Shown here one piece after another: positions 10,867-21,200 of a stretch of DNA of 64,000 bases; the stretch's first letter is position 1, and each line of letters starts with the position of its first letter. Location: the NCBI RefSeq assembly GCF_039555335.1, contig NC_092628.1, positions 69,779,706-69,843,705 on the forward strand. The letters are read 5' to 3'. The translations under genes and the position numbers were made by a program. Below the pieces are notes generated by a model. That model worked only from the letters and a program-made list of their open reading frames with translations. It was not told the DNA's origin and did not search any database. The DNA comes from Amphiura filiformis (taxonomy: Eukaryota > Echinodermata > Ophiuroidea > Amphilepidida > Amphiuridae).

Positions 10867-11350
10867 GTTTTAGATTATCACATGTTTTAGGTATAAGACA
10901 GCATAGTTATGCAGTGACGACACTGATGTGACGACATTGAATTACAATAGAGATAGATATAATATTATTGTAATAATGTTTCAACAATGTGGCAATAGAA
11001 TTCTGTTTTTCTCATTAAATATCGATGCGCATTAAAATACGAATGGCCGTAAATGAAAACTTAAGAGAAGAGGAATTGTGTTTATTTGGGCTGACTTTCA
11101 ACTGTGTTCAACCATTATTGATATAAAATTGGATCGATTCAGCCCATATAGCGAGACCAATAAATATTGGACGCAAAGCATCCAATTTTATCATTATTAT
11201 GTTTTGGATCCAATATTTTCACACACTTAGATTCATCAAAACATAATAATTAACAAATCAGTGCAGTACTTTGCTGTTATTGAACTTAATTGATCAAACA
11301 CATAGGGACCTAAAGTTTGTTGTTAAAGTACTAGTTTTGAGTTTCTTATA
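10867..11350. other. no gene; contains a deleted copy of a GATCGATT MITE
   Basis: About 11,105-11,195 matches the termini of the palindromic MITE found complete at 19,424 and 41,252. Shared text is ATAAAATTGGATCGATT and AGCGAGACCAATAAATATTG, and the middle is missing. The rest shows no ORF or recognisable feature. Confidence 0.55.
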
Positions 11351-11736
11351 CCCCGTTTACATTGGGCAAAAGTCGTAATCGACTTAAGCCGTATTTTGAA
11401 TTACGACCGCAAATTAATTCGTTTGGTGGGTGTTTACACTGCATCGGCTTAATTCGATTTCAAATTCGCATTCACGAATATCGAATTCGTTTGTTACCAA
11501 TGGTAACGGCAGGTAAATACGAATTCAACAACGTGTTCGTTTACATTAGCAAAAGTCGTAATTAATGACGACTTATTCGAATTCACTTGAAATGAATGAT
11601 GATACAAGTCATCATTGGAATTACGACTTTTGAATTACGATTAATTACGACTGTACCTGTTTACACGTATGATACGAATTAAGTCGATTACGACTTTAGT
11701 GAATTCGATTACGACTTTCGCCCAATGTAAACGGGG
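11351..11736. mobile_element. MITE with CCCCGTTTACATTGGGC termini and TA duplication
   Basis: The termini CCCCGTTTACATTGGGC and GCCCAATGTAAACGGGG are exact inverted complements, with TA directly outside each (11349-11350, 11737-11738). The interior is built of degenerate inverted pieces of AAGTCGTAATCGA, giving further self-complementarity. No transposase ORF is present. A TA duplication suggests mobilisation by a Tc1/mariner-type or related transposase. Confidence 0.8.
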
Positions 11737-11928
11737 TATTAGTCAGTCATTTCCTGAAGTAAATGAATTAGACATGCTAACATTCTTAGGCGAATGCAAT
11801 TACCCAAACAGATATCAAATGCATTCATTTAATAGTAGACTTTAATATTTACTAACAAGAGACCTTTAAAGGTCTTCACTGATTCAACTATTTCCTATTA
11901 ACACCCGACATGCCATCTTTCCGTTTAG

Positions 11929-12021
11929 TTCCCAGTGTCCCTAACTATATCTATCGAGCAGAGTAAACGCCAATGTAATAAACTTATTGAGACAGATAAT
12001 GTTTCAGTGTACCAGAGTTAA
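11929..12021 (+). CDS. candidate terminal coding exon C, alpha-1 copy
   Basis: An acceptor (CATCTTTCCGTTTAG) is followed by a frame starting at its first base. It reads FPVSLTISIEQSKRQCNKL, then IETDNVSVYQS and a TAA stop at 12,019-12,021. Joined to exons A (116 bases) and B (22 bases) the phases match exactly, giving 76 codons without a stop. The exon recurs at 25.85, 36.76, 43.49 and 58.30 kb. Beta-4 also reads to the same stop but starts in another phase, and the others carry frameshifts or stops. The ending (A/D)NVS(M/V) resembles the ANVS motif near the end of exon A. No family recognised. Confidence 0.3.
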   Translation, partial: FPVSLTISIEQSKRQCNKLIETDNVSVYQS

Positions 12022-14017
12022 GTGGTTGAGGCCGGCAAAAGATACGATTTTACGTGTCCCTGGACAAATTAGTTGCATAAAAAACTTTGCTCATAATCAA
12101 CACACTCAATGTTCGAATTCATTTTTTTTTTACTTTGGGGTGCACTTTTGCACCCCATTTTGACAGTTGTGGTGCATTTTCATCTGATGCAGAGCAATTT
12201 AAAGTGCAGTCTCAGAACAATCAAAATAAATTTACAAGTTTGTAGGACACTTACGTTCAAGTGTCCGTCAAACGCATAAAGTGAGTGAAATGTGATATCG
12301 TAAATTTGTACCACACTTTGAATTTGGTATCACAACAGGTGAATGTTGGTGCAAATTGAACTGCGATATGGCCAGGGACAAACGATTTCACATGGAAAGG
12401 TTTCTATACAAAAACGATCTCTTATAAACCATCTACGCGCAGTTTCAACCTCGATACACCTGAGCACACATATTCGTCTAAGAGCTTCCAAGCAGAGAAC
12501 ATCAAGCAGTGAATTGTCTCCACCACAGTCTTTGATTACACTACACGGTTAAGTGAATAGCATCGTATGAGCTGTCATGGCTGTGGAGCTTCTAGCTGGA
12601 AACTGGGCCTCTGTAATTGGGTTTTGTTCCCTTCATCCAATCAGAATGTTTTTTTTTTTATATCAAACGAAAGCTAACACTTTCCCCTAAAAACAGTTTT
12701 CGTCACTAGGTCAACAGATGTTATAGCAAGGTGAATGTGGTATATTTGTTGAAAACTACCTCTCTAAGCACATTTTTTCGTTACTAGGTCAACAGATAAC
12801 GCAATTCAATGTTATAGCAAGGCGAATGTGGTAAATCTGTTGAAAACTACCTATTCAAGCACATTTTTTGAACAAAATGTAAGTTTTAAAAGTGAAAACC
12901 TTAAGTGTTCCTTACAATATTTGTCAAATTTTATGTCGTTAAATGAAAAAGCACACTTATATTGATATTGTCCATGTCCATACACTAGCGTCACTAGAAT
13001 GAGCAATGGCCAATTCTCTTTAAATTGCAAATCTTGTGCAAAAATTTACTATTTTCGTTTGTTTGTCATACGGTTGTAAATTCAATGAACTATGACTTTG
13101 CTAAAGAGCGCTTACAAATTGATATGGCGAGGGAAAAAATAAACACTTGCGCGGAAAAATAGCAAATTGCGCGGAAATGAGCGGAAACAATTTAACAAAT
13201 TGCGCGGAGATTGTGCGGAACTTTTAAACATAAAACACGCCCTCTATCTGGAGTTTCCCACTATTTGACCATTTCAAGTACAAAAAACATTTTCAAATCA
13301 CATGCCCCATGATTTGGTCACGGAATCACTATTGTCGCCCCTACTATACATCCCCAACTACTAAATTCACGTGTGTGTTTTTGCAACATAGCCTATGCCT
13401 CAAAGTTTCTTCACACGCAACTTTCATACGGGTACGAGACAGACGAGACGCTTCAAACAAGGCTAACAATTCAGCAAACAAAAGATCATTTTTGTTCACA
13501 TTTCATAGAGAATTGCGCAGAAAAACTTGAATTTCGCGGAGCAAATTTCGGGCCGCGAAAATCGTTGGACCCTGGATATGGCTTATTTCGAACACTGAAT
13601 ATATTACAGTTGAACAAGGAATACCTCGGAAAAGATCATTCGCATACAATCTGTCGTGCAACATCAAACACCTGCTCAGTGTCTCCTTCTACGGAAACAT
13701 TAAACTTTGATAAAAGCAGTCTCTACCGGACGAATCACTTATATGTTACAATAATTATACGTGTATTGATACTTCATCAACAATGCATGTAAAATGATAA
13801 AAATTTTATCATGTCATATATTTCAGATCGAAGTTATTGTAAGCAGACCTGCTAAGTAAATGATGGACGTTTACATAGTCATAGTAAAATTTACATCTTT
13901 ATAATGGCATTTATGATACATTTTATATGGAAGTAAAAATCAGCGATGTCAACTTCGAAGCAGATGTTTTTGTTTAGGTTTTCCTTGTCCTTGAAATAAA
14001 GAGAGGGAAATAGATAT
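12022..14017. other. rest of alpha-1; no gene recognised
   Basis: The first ~90 bases continue the conserved text after exon C (GAGGCCGGCAAAAGATAC). Around 13,130-13,230 and 13,500-13,570 the text is rich in GCGCGGA, probably repeat debris. About 13,950-14,017 matches 60,410-60,470 beyond alpha-5 (GATGTTTTTGTTTAGG). A 139-codon frame at 13,373-13,792 shows no motif and is not conserved elsewhere in the window. Confidence 0.4.
12700..12869 (+). repeat. two-copy tandem repeat, ~80-90 bp
   Basis: The phrase TCACTAGGTCAACAGAT, then TTATAGCAAGG, GAATGTGGTA, GTTGAAAACTACCT and AGCACATTTTTT, occurs twice in a row. The second copy has a short insertion. No ORF. Confidence 0.8.
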
Positions 14018-14921
14018 GAGGCTTCCTACAACCAGTGACAATAATAGGACGTATATGATATTTCTGTGATACCCAGTACTTTTGGAAAGTCAACGTTATT
14101 ATATACGGTAATATAGTACAAAAGTCTGCAAGGCATATTCTGTTTGCCTCACTCTACTAGTCCAAACATACTACACCCACACTCGCCCTCACCTCACACC
14201 CACATTCGAGTTTTCTTGATTTGTTCTTTCCTAAGCTCTTCCAATACTCCAATACCTTCTTCAAACTCACACACACCCCTGCGCTCACCACGGCGTAAGG
14301 ACCCTACACCACCTTTTATTAGCCGTAACAATCTTGGGCACTAAATTGTTGAACAAAAACCCAATCCATTTTTCTTTGGTAAATTATTTATTTCATCAAG
14401 AAAATTATAGTTAAGTTTGTTCTCCAAGAAGGTGCATAAAGGTACACAAAACCCAGAATCATATTTCCAAGATTCGATGACCTAGCACTAAGTTACGTGA
14501 ATGTAAGCGCTTGCAAAATATATCAGTAGTAAAGATCAGCAGTATAGCACTTTTTGATTGATTCTATTATGCATCAAATAACAGTAAAAGGCTGTCATTG
14601 CATACTCTGTTTAAACGTATCAGTGGGTACATTGCCTGCTAGTTTGATATCTCGCCTAAAGTCATTCAAAGTAAGTACCTTTATGAGGAAATGTAGTAGC
14701 AATTAGTCTTAATTCTAAAGCGTGTTACGGTTATCGTTCACTGCGCTTTCTTTTGACGTCATTGAATGCTACCTTTCACATACTGAATGATATACATGTT
14801 GCAGGGTGTATTAACGTATAGATGTAATGACCTAATCAAAATAGCTACACACTTTAATAAGGGGAGCTAGAACGTCACTCTTGATAATCTTGCATGTCAC
14901 TATTTATTCGTTTAATGACGA

Positions 14922-15215
14922 ATGCAGAAAAAAGGTTTAAAATCGATCTTGACTATTTGTTCTGCGTTAGATAATATATTTTTCAAGTTGGTAATTGCAT
15001 GCGCCCGTTACCGAACGGTTCAAGCACATTTTAACCAATATATCTCCCTATACCAAAAAAAAGCCATTGATAACGAAATCTTTACCGAGGCGAAACAATA
15101 CATTAGACAGTGCGCCACTGATTTACATAGTGGTCAGCAGTTCACAAGTAAAGTTCCCCAGCTTGCACGTATCCGGCAGTTTTTTCTAGAAGCCATATAC
15201 GTACTCCGGTGTTGA
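14922..15215 (+). CDS. candidate helical ORF of unknown function, beta-2 copy
   Basis: A 97-codon frame begins MQKKGLKSIL, continues LDNIFFKLVIACARYRTVQ and AKQYIRQCATDLHSG, and stops after VLRC. It looks amphipathic-helical, with no signal peptide or known motif. The sister copy in beta-4 (39,589-39,910) keeps the same protein text. Relative to it there are an in-frame six-base difference (SGQQF versus SGQAQQF) and frame-breaking differences in an A-rich run and near the N-terminus. An AG at GTTCTGCGTTAG (about 14,968) could be an acceptor, in which case translation would start further upstream. The frame ends shortly after the point where homology to beta-4 breaks (about 15,196). A real exon or a chance frame are both possible. 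Confidence 0.3.
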   Translation: MQKKGLKSILTICSALDNIFFKLVIACARYRTVQAHFNQYISLYQKKAIDNEIFTEAKQYIRQCATDLHSGQQFTSKVPQLARIRQFFLEAIYVLRC

Positions 15216-15846
15216 GCTCCAATTGGTTGAAAACTTTTCAATAAAATCCTGCCAAACCTGTGAGACAATTTTAATTCAGCTCCATATAAATTTACCTGAT
15301 GATTTTGTTTCAAGGATTATATTTTCTTTTGTTCTGTCAGTAGTTGCTGAACTCATCCTTCATAATGTTCGTTATAAGTAATTTCTCAAAATATCCTGAT
15401 CCATCCGTTCATTCCAAATCAGCCTAGAAGTCTTCAATAAAAGCTCCAAATTCCCTACAATGTCCCGTTCGGTGCAAATCTACTCCCTAAAGATCCAAAA
15501 AAGAACGACTCTGTATACATGGTATACTCAAGACCAACGGCATATTACCCCATCAAAACTCTTACCAGAAACTCTAAAGATTGTAAATAACAATACAGGG
15601 AACTGTGTAAATGATATACGAGCGTACATCTAATAGTAGATTAAATGTTAAAGCAAACAAGCAAAAACAAGGCAAGTTGATTTACACCATAGAATGACAC
15701 AAAGTCTACACTGGCTATATTTGGTAATGTTATTTTAAGAACTTCAGGTGACAATCTCTTTCGAATTTATTAACGTGCTCTTGGCAAGGATTTCCAGCAA
15801 ATCCATCACTTGCTTGGTACACTATCTAGAATGTTTCGTTGCTTAG
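15196..15846. other. segment absent from beta-4; no gene recognised
   Basis: Homology to beta-4 jumps from about 15,195 to 18,076. Text at 15,740-15,838 (GCTCTTGGCAAGGATTTC, TTGGTACACTAT) matches the alpha-side sequence at about 29,350-29,430. The segment therefore probably belongs to the ancestral unit and was deleted from beta-4, rather than inserted here. No ORF of note. Confidence 0.5.
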
Positions 15847-17432
15847 CAGACTTGTACCCGAGTCCAGCTTGTCCGAGTCCGAGCCGAGCCGAGTCCAGTT
15901 GTATCCGAGTCCGAGCCAAGTCCGAGTCCTTTTGTGTCCGAGTCCGGACTCGAGTCCAAGTCCGGGGGTGCCGAGTCCGAGCCAAGTCCGAGTCCAACAA
16001 AAATAAGACGCGAGTCCGGACTCGAGTCCGGCTCGAGTCCGGACTCGGTCAGAGTCCATTCCCGGTGGGGGGGGTCATTCAACTTAAATGTGACATGTAT
16101 CTGCCTACTGGCATTGCTTAGTAGGAGCCTATTTGTATACAAATGGGTCATTGGGTATAACAAATTGAAAAAGGGGTAATTGGGTATAAAAATTTTGAAA
16201 GAAGGGGGTCATTTGGTATAACATTTTGAAAAAATGGATCATAAGAAATGGAGCAAAATTTAATATTTTGTTTCTAATTAAAAAATTTACAATACAAATT
16301 TGCTGAACATTTCAAAGATTCCACATAATTTTATGGCATTTTGATGATAAAATTGTAGAAAAACAAGGTCATTGGTCAAAGGTCACTCACTACACCACAC
16401 CACACACCACTCTCCTTATACACTCCCACCCTACCAAACCCCACCCCACCAAACCCCACCCCAGTGCACCTCACACAGTTGACATTTCAAGGACTTAACC
16501 CAAGTCAACCAACCAGCCATACAATGGTACATGTAACTCCTGAAGGTAAAATCTACATGTATCAGATCACCTGTATCAGACCGCAGTCATGTGGGGATAT
16601 TTATGTGTGTGTGTGGCACACTACATGTAAACTCTTGCACCCAGAGACTAGAGAAGCATGTCATGTAAATGAATTGCAATGTATTCAAATACATTACATA
16701 AAAAAACATCATCATCATCGTCATCATCATCATCACCTTCGTCATCATCGTTATCATCATCGTCATAATAATAATAATACTAGCAGATTAATTCTAAACA
16801 TCTTTTCAAAATTGTCCCACATAAATGTGCAGTGCTAGTGAGTAGTGAGCACACACAAACTACAGCACCCTACACCGTATGTTTGAGTACCAATTTACTG
16901 AGAGTGGGAGCTGAAATGTAGGGTCCAGTGTGCATGTTTCTCTCTTTCAAGAGTTTTAATGGATTGGAAAGTTCCATGAAAGAACTCTTCGATATTTTTT
17001 ATAGTGCAAATATTTAATAAAATTATGCATTTACATGTAATTAATTATCAATTATTTAATTTTAAATGATAACAATACATGTAATATGATTCTGCTAAGT
17101 GACAGATAAATCTAAATAATTTGGTGGATATGTAGGATATATGACAGATCACAGATTTGACAGCCTCCAATTAATTTGGAAAATGCCCAAATAAGTAAAG
17201 TCAACAAATTTGAGATCTATTTTTACATTTCTAGATAATCATTTCAAATTTGACATGGATTTAATTGGACTGGACTCGGACCGGACTCGGCTTCGAGTCC
17301 GAGTCCTTTTGTGTCCGAGTCCGAGCCGAGCCGAGTCTTTTTGTGTCCGAGTCCGAGCCAAGTCCGAGTCCAACAAAAAGTGGACTCGAGTCGGACTCGA
17401 GTCCGAGTCCGGACTCGAACGATACATCACTG
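15847..17432. mobile_element. hAT-like element with subterminal GAGTCC hexamer arrays and 8-bp TSD
   Basis: The 8-bp duplication TTGCTTAG lies at 15839-15846 and 17433-17440, and the related site at about 29,425 has a single, slightly diverged TTGCCTAG. The element begins CAGACTTGTA and ends TACATCACTG, matching the short CAG-starting termini and 8-bp TSD of hAT transposons. Next to both ends lie long arrays of degenerate GAGTCC/GGACTC hexamers (15,857-16,049 and 17,270-17,416), partly palindromic. The interior is low-complexity (GGGTCATTGGGTATAA repeats, CCACACC tracts, a CAT tract). No transposase. Confidence 0.82.
16706..16772 (+). repeat. (CAT)n microsatellite, imperfect
   Basis: A run of CATCATCAT with CGT and CACC interruptions lies inside the hAT-like element, followed by AATAATAAT. 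Confidence 0.9.
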
Positions 17433-17454
17433 TTGCTTAGGTATCAGTGAGCAT

Positions 17455-17831
17455 TCAAGTTAGCTCAACCAGATTCCGGTGCATTGATGTTAGACGATAT
17501 GAGTTCGAGCACCGTCGCAATCTTTGGTTGTTCTCGTGCTTAATTGAGCTAACTTGAAATTCCCCTGGGCAATGAAGTAACTGCGTTATTGTCTCGGTTA
17601 CCCGGACGAAAACTCTGGGAGCTAATCCTGGCTGTGATGGTTTATTGTGGTATGTATAAGGTGTGCGCTTCTTAGCTGCATTTCCCTGATTATTGTTGAA
17701 TGGTTCATATGGTGTGCAGTGGGCCACATCAGTGGTTAGCGAATTCCTGTAATGTGTGCTGAGGTTTGTGAGTTTAAATGCCTCTGCGTATCGCATATAA
17801 ATCATTGTGCTTTTTTTTTTCATCAGGAATA
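17455..17831 (+). mobile_element. SINE-like unit with pol III box-like motifs
   Basis: The head reads TTAGCTCAACCAG (box A-like), followed about 40 bases on by GAGTTCGAGCACC (box B-like). The body runs to a T10 tract at 17,811-17,820, and ATCAG flanks both sides (near 17,444 and 17,822). This order suits a tRNA-derived SINE. The head is also palindromic (CAAGTTAGCTCAA at 17,455 and TTGAGCTAACTTG at 17,550), which is unusual and leaves room for a hairpin MITE instead. The alpha-side site at about 29,440 lacks it. Confidence 0.45.
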
Positions 17832-18843
17832 TAGATCTCTAAATCTCCATTGATCTTCACCAATTTGCAAAAACTATTTCTATTCAAAACCTGAGCTCCC
17901 CGCGAAGAGGCTAGATCTGATTCACGCTAAATAGTATAAAATTGATTGCTCTCTAGGAAATTTTCTGTTAATTTCCGAAGATTGCATTATAACATAACGC
18001 GCATATACATCTTTCAGACATAGAGATTCTTAAAATATCCAGAGAAACAGTTTTCTGAAAAGTCAACATGGCGAAGTAACATTTGGTCTATAATGGACAA
18101 ATTGTAGATAAAGCTATCATGAATTTGCTTGGATTTCAAAGCACAGTGCAAATAGGGCCATCATCGTCAAACAGCTGTACTGTGTTGTACAAGAGTCTTC
18201 GGGAGATCTCTTTTATAACATACTAAGAATAGACTGAAGGCAATATTTGTCTTTGTAAATGTAAGTGCTGTTTAAGGAGGACATTAGCACACATTTTGGC
18301 ACAAGCTTCATATTGTGGGATTCTTTCATAATAAGTACAAATTCTAAGATGAAAACTACAAAATAATGACTTAAAAAGTGCGACGAAACTTGGAAAATCG
18401 GCTGTCACAATATCCTTTTAAAGTGAGATTCATAAACATTTCCTATTGGCGTAAGACGCGTAAATGCATAAAAGCGATTAATGGGGTTCTTGTTGCATTT
18501 CGCTACTCCCGATATCAGAAAAACACACTGAACAAAAAACATAACTGTTTTGCCAGATGGAATATATGTCATTCCTAATGCATTTGTTTGAAAATGTAAT
18601 ACTGTATATTACTTTGGAATTTGAAAATCTATCTTTCTTTGCGCTCTTTTTCCGTAAACACGGTGCGGCATTATAGCTCAAAAATACCTGATTGCGCTAA
18701 ACTATTGAATACATTTAAATATCATGAGATCGTTCCTAACATAATTACATACTTAATTATTGGGTTACTTTCGTTTGGTTACTTTCCTTTAAAGCCATTC
18801 CACTAGCTAGGGATCTGCCTGACTAATGGGATTCTTCTATTAG

Positions 18844-18958
18844 CTTTGTCGATTTTTTGGATGTCTATTTTGTAATCGATCCGCGTGTACTCAAGAGACT
18901 GTGAGGTTGTATGAATTGCTAATGTGGGGTAATGTTTCTGCGATAACGATTTCAACAG
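18844..18958 (+). pseudogene. candidate exon A, beta-2 copy
   Basis: Same acceptor and donor text as in alpha-1 (CTTCTATTAG, then ACAG followed by GTAATG). It is 115 bases, one shorter than in the alpha copies. The frame is open (LCRFFGCLFCNRSAC, then YELLMWGNVS). The one-base deletion just before the donor changes the exit phase, so the inherited frame meets a stop in micro-exon B of this unit. Treated as decayed unless splicing differs. Confidence 0.28.
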
Positions 18959-19423
18959 GTAATGTTTGTATTCAGTTTATGTAGAGTAACAATATAGCTT
19001 GTCAGGTGAACAAATGGACATATGTGTAATATGTATCTCTATATCAGTCTGTGGAAAATAAACTGTACGGTATAATGTAGTTTTCTGTGGAAAGTGGAAA
19101 AATAAACTATACATTTATGATGTAGTTTTGAGTTGATAAAATATGAATATTTTTTCGTTATTAGTGTATTCCAATTACAAGCTGATCAAAACTGCTTTAC
19201 GAATGTGTTTTTCATTTAACTTGTCAGTACTCTGAATGTTCAATATATTTTGTATGTCAACACAAGTTTCAACATCTTTAATTGACGTATTAACCCTAAA
19301 GCCCAGAACTCAACCATAAAGCATAAAGGTTTGATGTTGACAACCAATGTAGGACCAACATCATTTTGTCTGAGTAGGCTAATGTTGGTCCAACGCTGCA
19401 ACCCCAATGTAGGGCCAACATTG

Positions 19424-19567
19424 ATATAAAATTGGATCGATTGAGCCCATATTTATTGGTCTCGCTAAGAGTTTTAAAATATTAGACGAGACGTAGTCGA
19501 GTCCAATATTTTATAACTCATAGCGAGACCAATAAATATTGAGCGTAAAGCATCCAATTGTATCATT
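19424..19567. mobile_element. palindromic MITE (ATTGGATCGATT family), beta-2 copy
   Basis: The left end ATAAAATTGGATCGATT with TTTATTGGTCTCGCTA is matched in inverse by TAGCGAGACCAATAAA and CATCCAATTGTATCAT, around a short ACGAGACGTAGTCGAG centre. A copy at the same place in beta-4 (41,252-41,395) shows it predates the 22-kb duplication. An internally deleted relative lies at 11,105. A second small inverted pair (CATTATTATG...CATAATAATG) follows to about 19,625. Confidence 0.75.
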
Positions 19568-20639
19568 ATTATGAGTTGGAACCAATATTTTCACACACTT
19601 GGATTCATCAAAACATAATAATGAACCAATATTGGACAATGTCGATCGGGTTTTCCCTGCCAGGCTGTATCAAAATGTTACAAATATTTGCTGTTAATGT
19701 ATACTGTGATTGCATTAAGTTTTACACTCCCTCGCTATCTATTTCACTTCGAACGAAAATTATCTGGTTTAAGTCACCTTAATGAATTTACCGAAAATCG
19801 AACCAGGGACCTCTCGATTGGCAGTCTGCTGCTCTATATTTAGAGCTATGATATATTTGATGAAGTGTTTTAAGTTAATATAAGGAATAATGTTGATGAC
19901 GAAACTTGGCAACGCCCAATTTTTGTGTCAGTTCCTGCAGAACTGACACCTTTAGTACAGGTTTGACGATCACGTGACAATTCGAATCATCATATCGAAA
20001 TGTCACGTGCTCTGTAAAAATATCAATATCGATATCGATACTATTCGTCAATTCAGCCCCAAACCAAATCGCCCACATGCCAATTCGAACCCTATATATT
20101 GATGTACAAAAAACAAATAAAAGAAAAAGAAAGAAAGAGAGAGGAGAAGAACATGCAAAGAAAGAACCAATATAAATATTTATAACATTTCATATAGACA
20201 TTTCACAGTCCACACAAGAAATTGATAGTTGGAGTGGATATGGGTGGGGTGGGGGTGGGGGTTTGAGGATGGGTGAGGTCATTAAATAATCCCTAAATAT
20301 TAGATGTAATTTTTTATTAGAATTTTCTTTATTTGTAACTTAAACTGGTTTACTGATTTTGCCATCTTTATATATTTATCAGTAATATTCCATTTCCTAG
20401 GACCGGAAGCCCGTGTTGTAAGGGCCACAAACTGCGGCTACGTACAGATACGCGAACGCTGGCTTGTTTTGTTCTTTATGACCAGAGGAAAAGTTCGACA
20501 TATCACACGACTCTTTAGGATATTTGGTTTAAAAGATAGAGGGTTATTGCACAAAGTACAACGAATTGGTTTGTGACCATTAATCAATCCATCTAAATAT
20601 ACAGATTTGTTGTAAAAACAACGGTTATGGAGAAAATCA

Positions 20640-20795
20640 CGAAATAGTTAAATGTAACTTAAGGCAGTGTAAGGGGGTGCTCGCTTCAGGCCTTTGGGCC
20701 TTTTGAGCATCTCCTCATTCAAATGTTGTGTCTTTTATATTTTGTATGTTGATTTGAATGAAAATAAAATGATGTGTAATGATGATGATGTACGT
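20640..20795 (+). mobile_element. LINE-like 3' tail
   Basis: The text GCTCGCTTCAGGCCTTTGGG and CCTTTTGAGCATCTCCT, followed by TTTGTATGTTGATTTGAATG, AAAATAAAATG and a short GATGATGATG run, resembles the 3' UTR hairpin and simple tail of CR1/L2-type LINEs. No reverse transcriptase is attached. The assignment is from resemblance only. Confidence 0.4.
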
Positions 20796-20797
20796 CA

Positions 20798-21200
20798 TTT
20801 CCTACAGAGTCGTGAGATATGTCAAACTTTTCCCTTGGTCATAAGGAACAAAAAAAGTCAGTGGTCGCATATCTGTAGGATCATTGGTTAATAAGATATA
20901 GTCACTTTTTTTATATTTTTAACCAAATATCCTAGAGAGTCGTGCCATATGTCAAATTTTTCCTCTGGTCATAGGAACAGAAAAGTCAGTGGTCGCATAT
21001 CTGTAGGATCATTGGTTAATGAGATATAGTCACTTTTTTTAAAATTTTGTGCACTTAACCCTCTATCTTTTTAACCAAATATCCTCGAGTCGTGCCATAT
21101 GTCAAATTTTTCCTCTGGTCATAAGGAAAAAAAAAGTCAGTGGTCGCATATCTGTAGGATCATCGGTTAATGAGATATAGTCACTTTTTTGTACGTTGTG
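20798..21200 (+). repeat. three-copy tandem repeat (~140 bp) with an inverted copy upstream
   Basis: Each unit holds GAGTCGTG(A/C)(G/C)ATATGTCAA, TTTTCC(C/T)(T/C)TGGTCATA, GTCAGTGGTCGCATATCTGT and GAGATATAGTCACTTTTTT. Units begin near 20,798, 20,933 and 21,085. Text such as TATCTTTTTAACCAAATATCC joins them. An inverted partial copy lies at about 20,478-20,553, before the LINE-like tail. Confidence 0.85.

Noticed and set aside
14144..14344. 66-codon Ser/Pro/His-rich ORF
   Set aside because: Low-complexity text; the duplicate at 37,506-37,700 does not preserve the frame.
15806..16179. Several overlapping ORFs rich in Ser-Glu, Arg-Val and Asp-Ser
   Set aside because: They arise from the GAGTCC hexamer array read in all frames.
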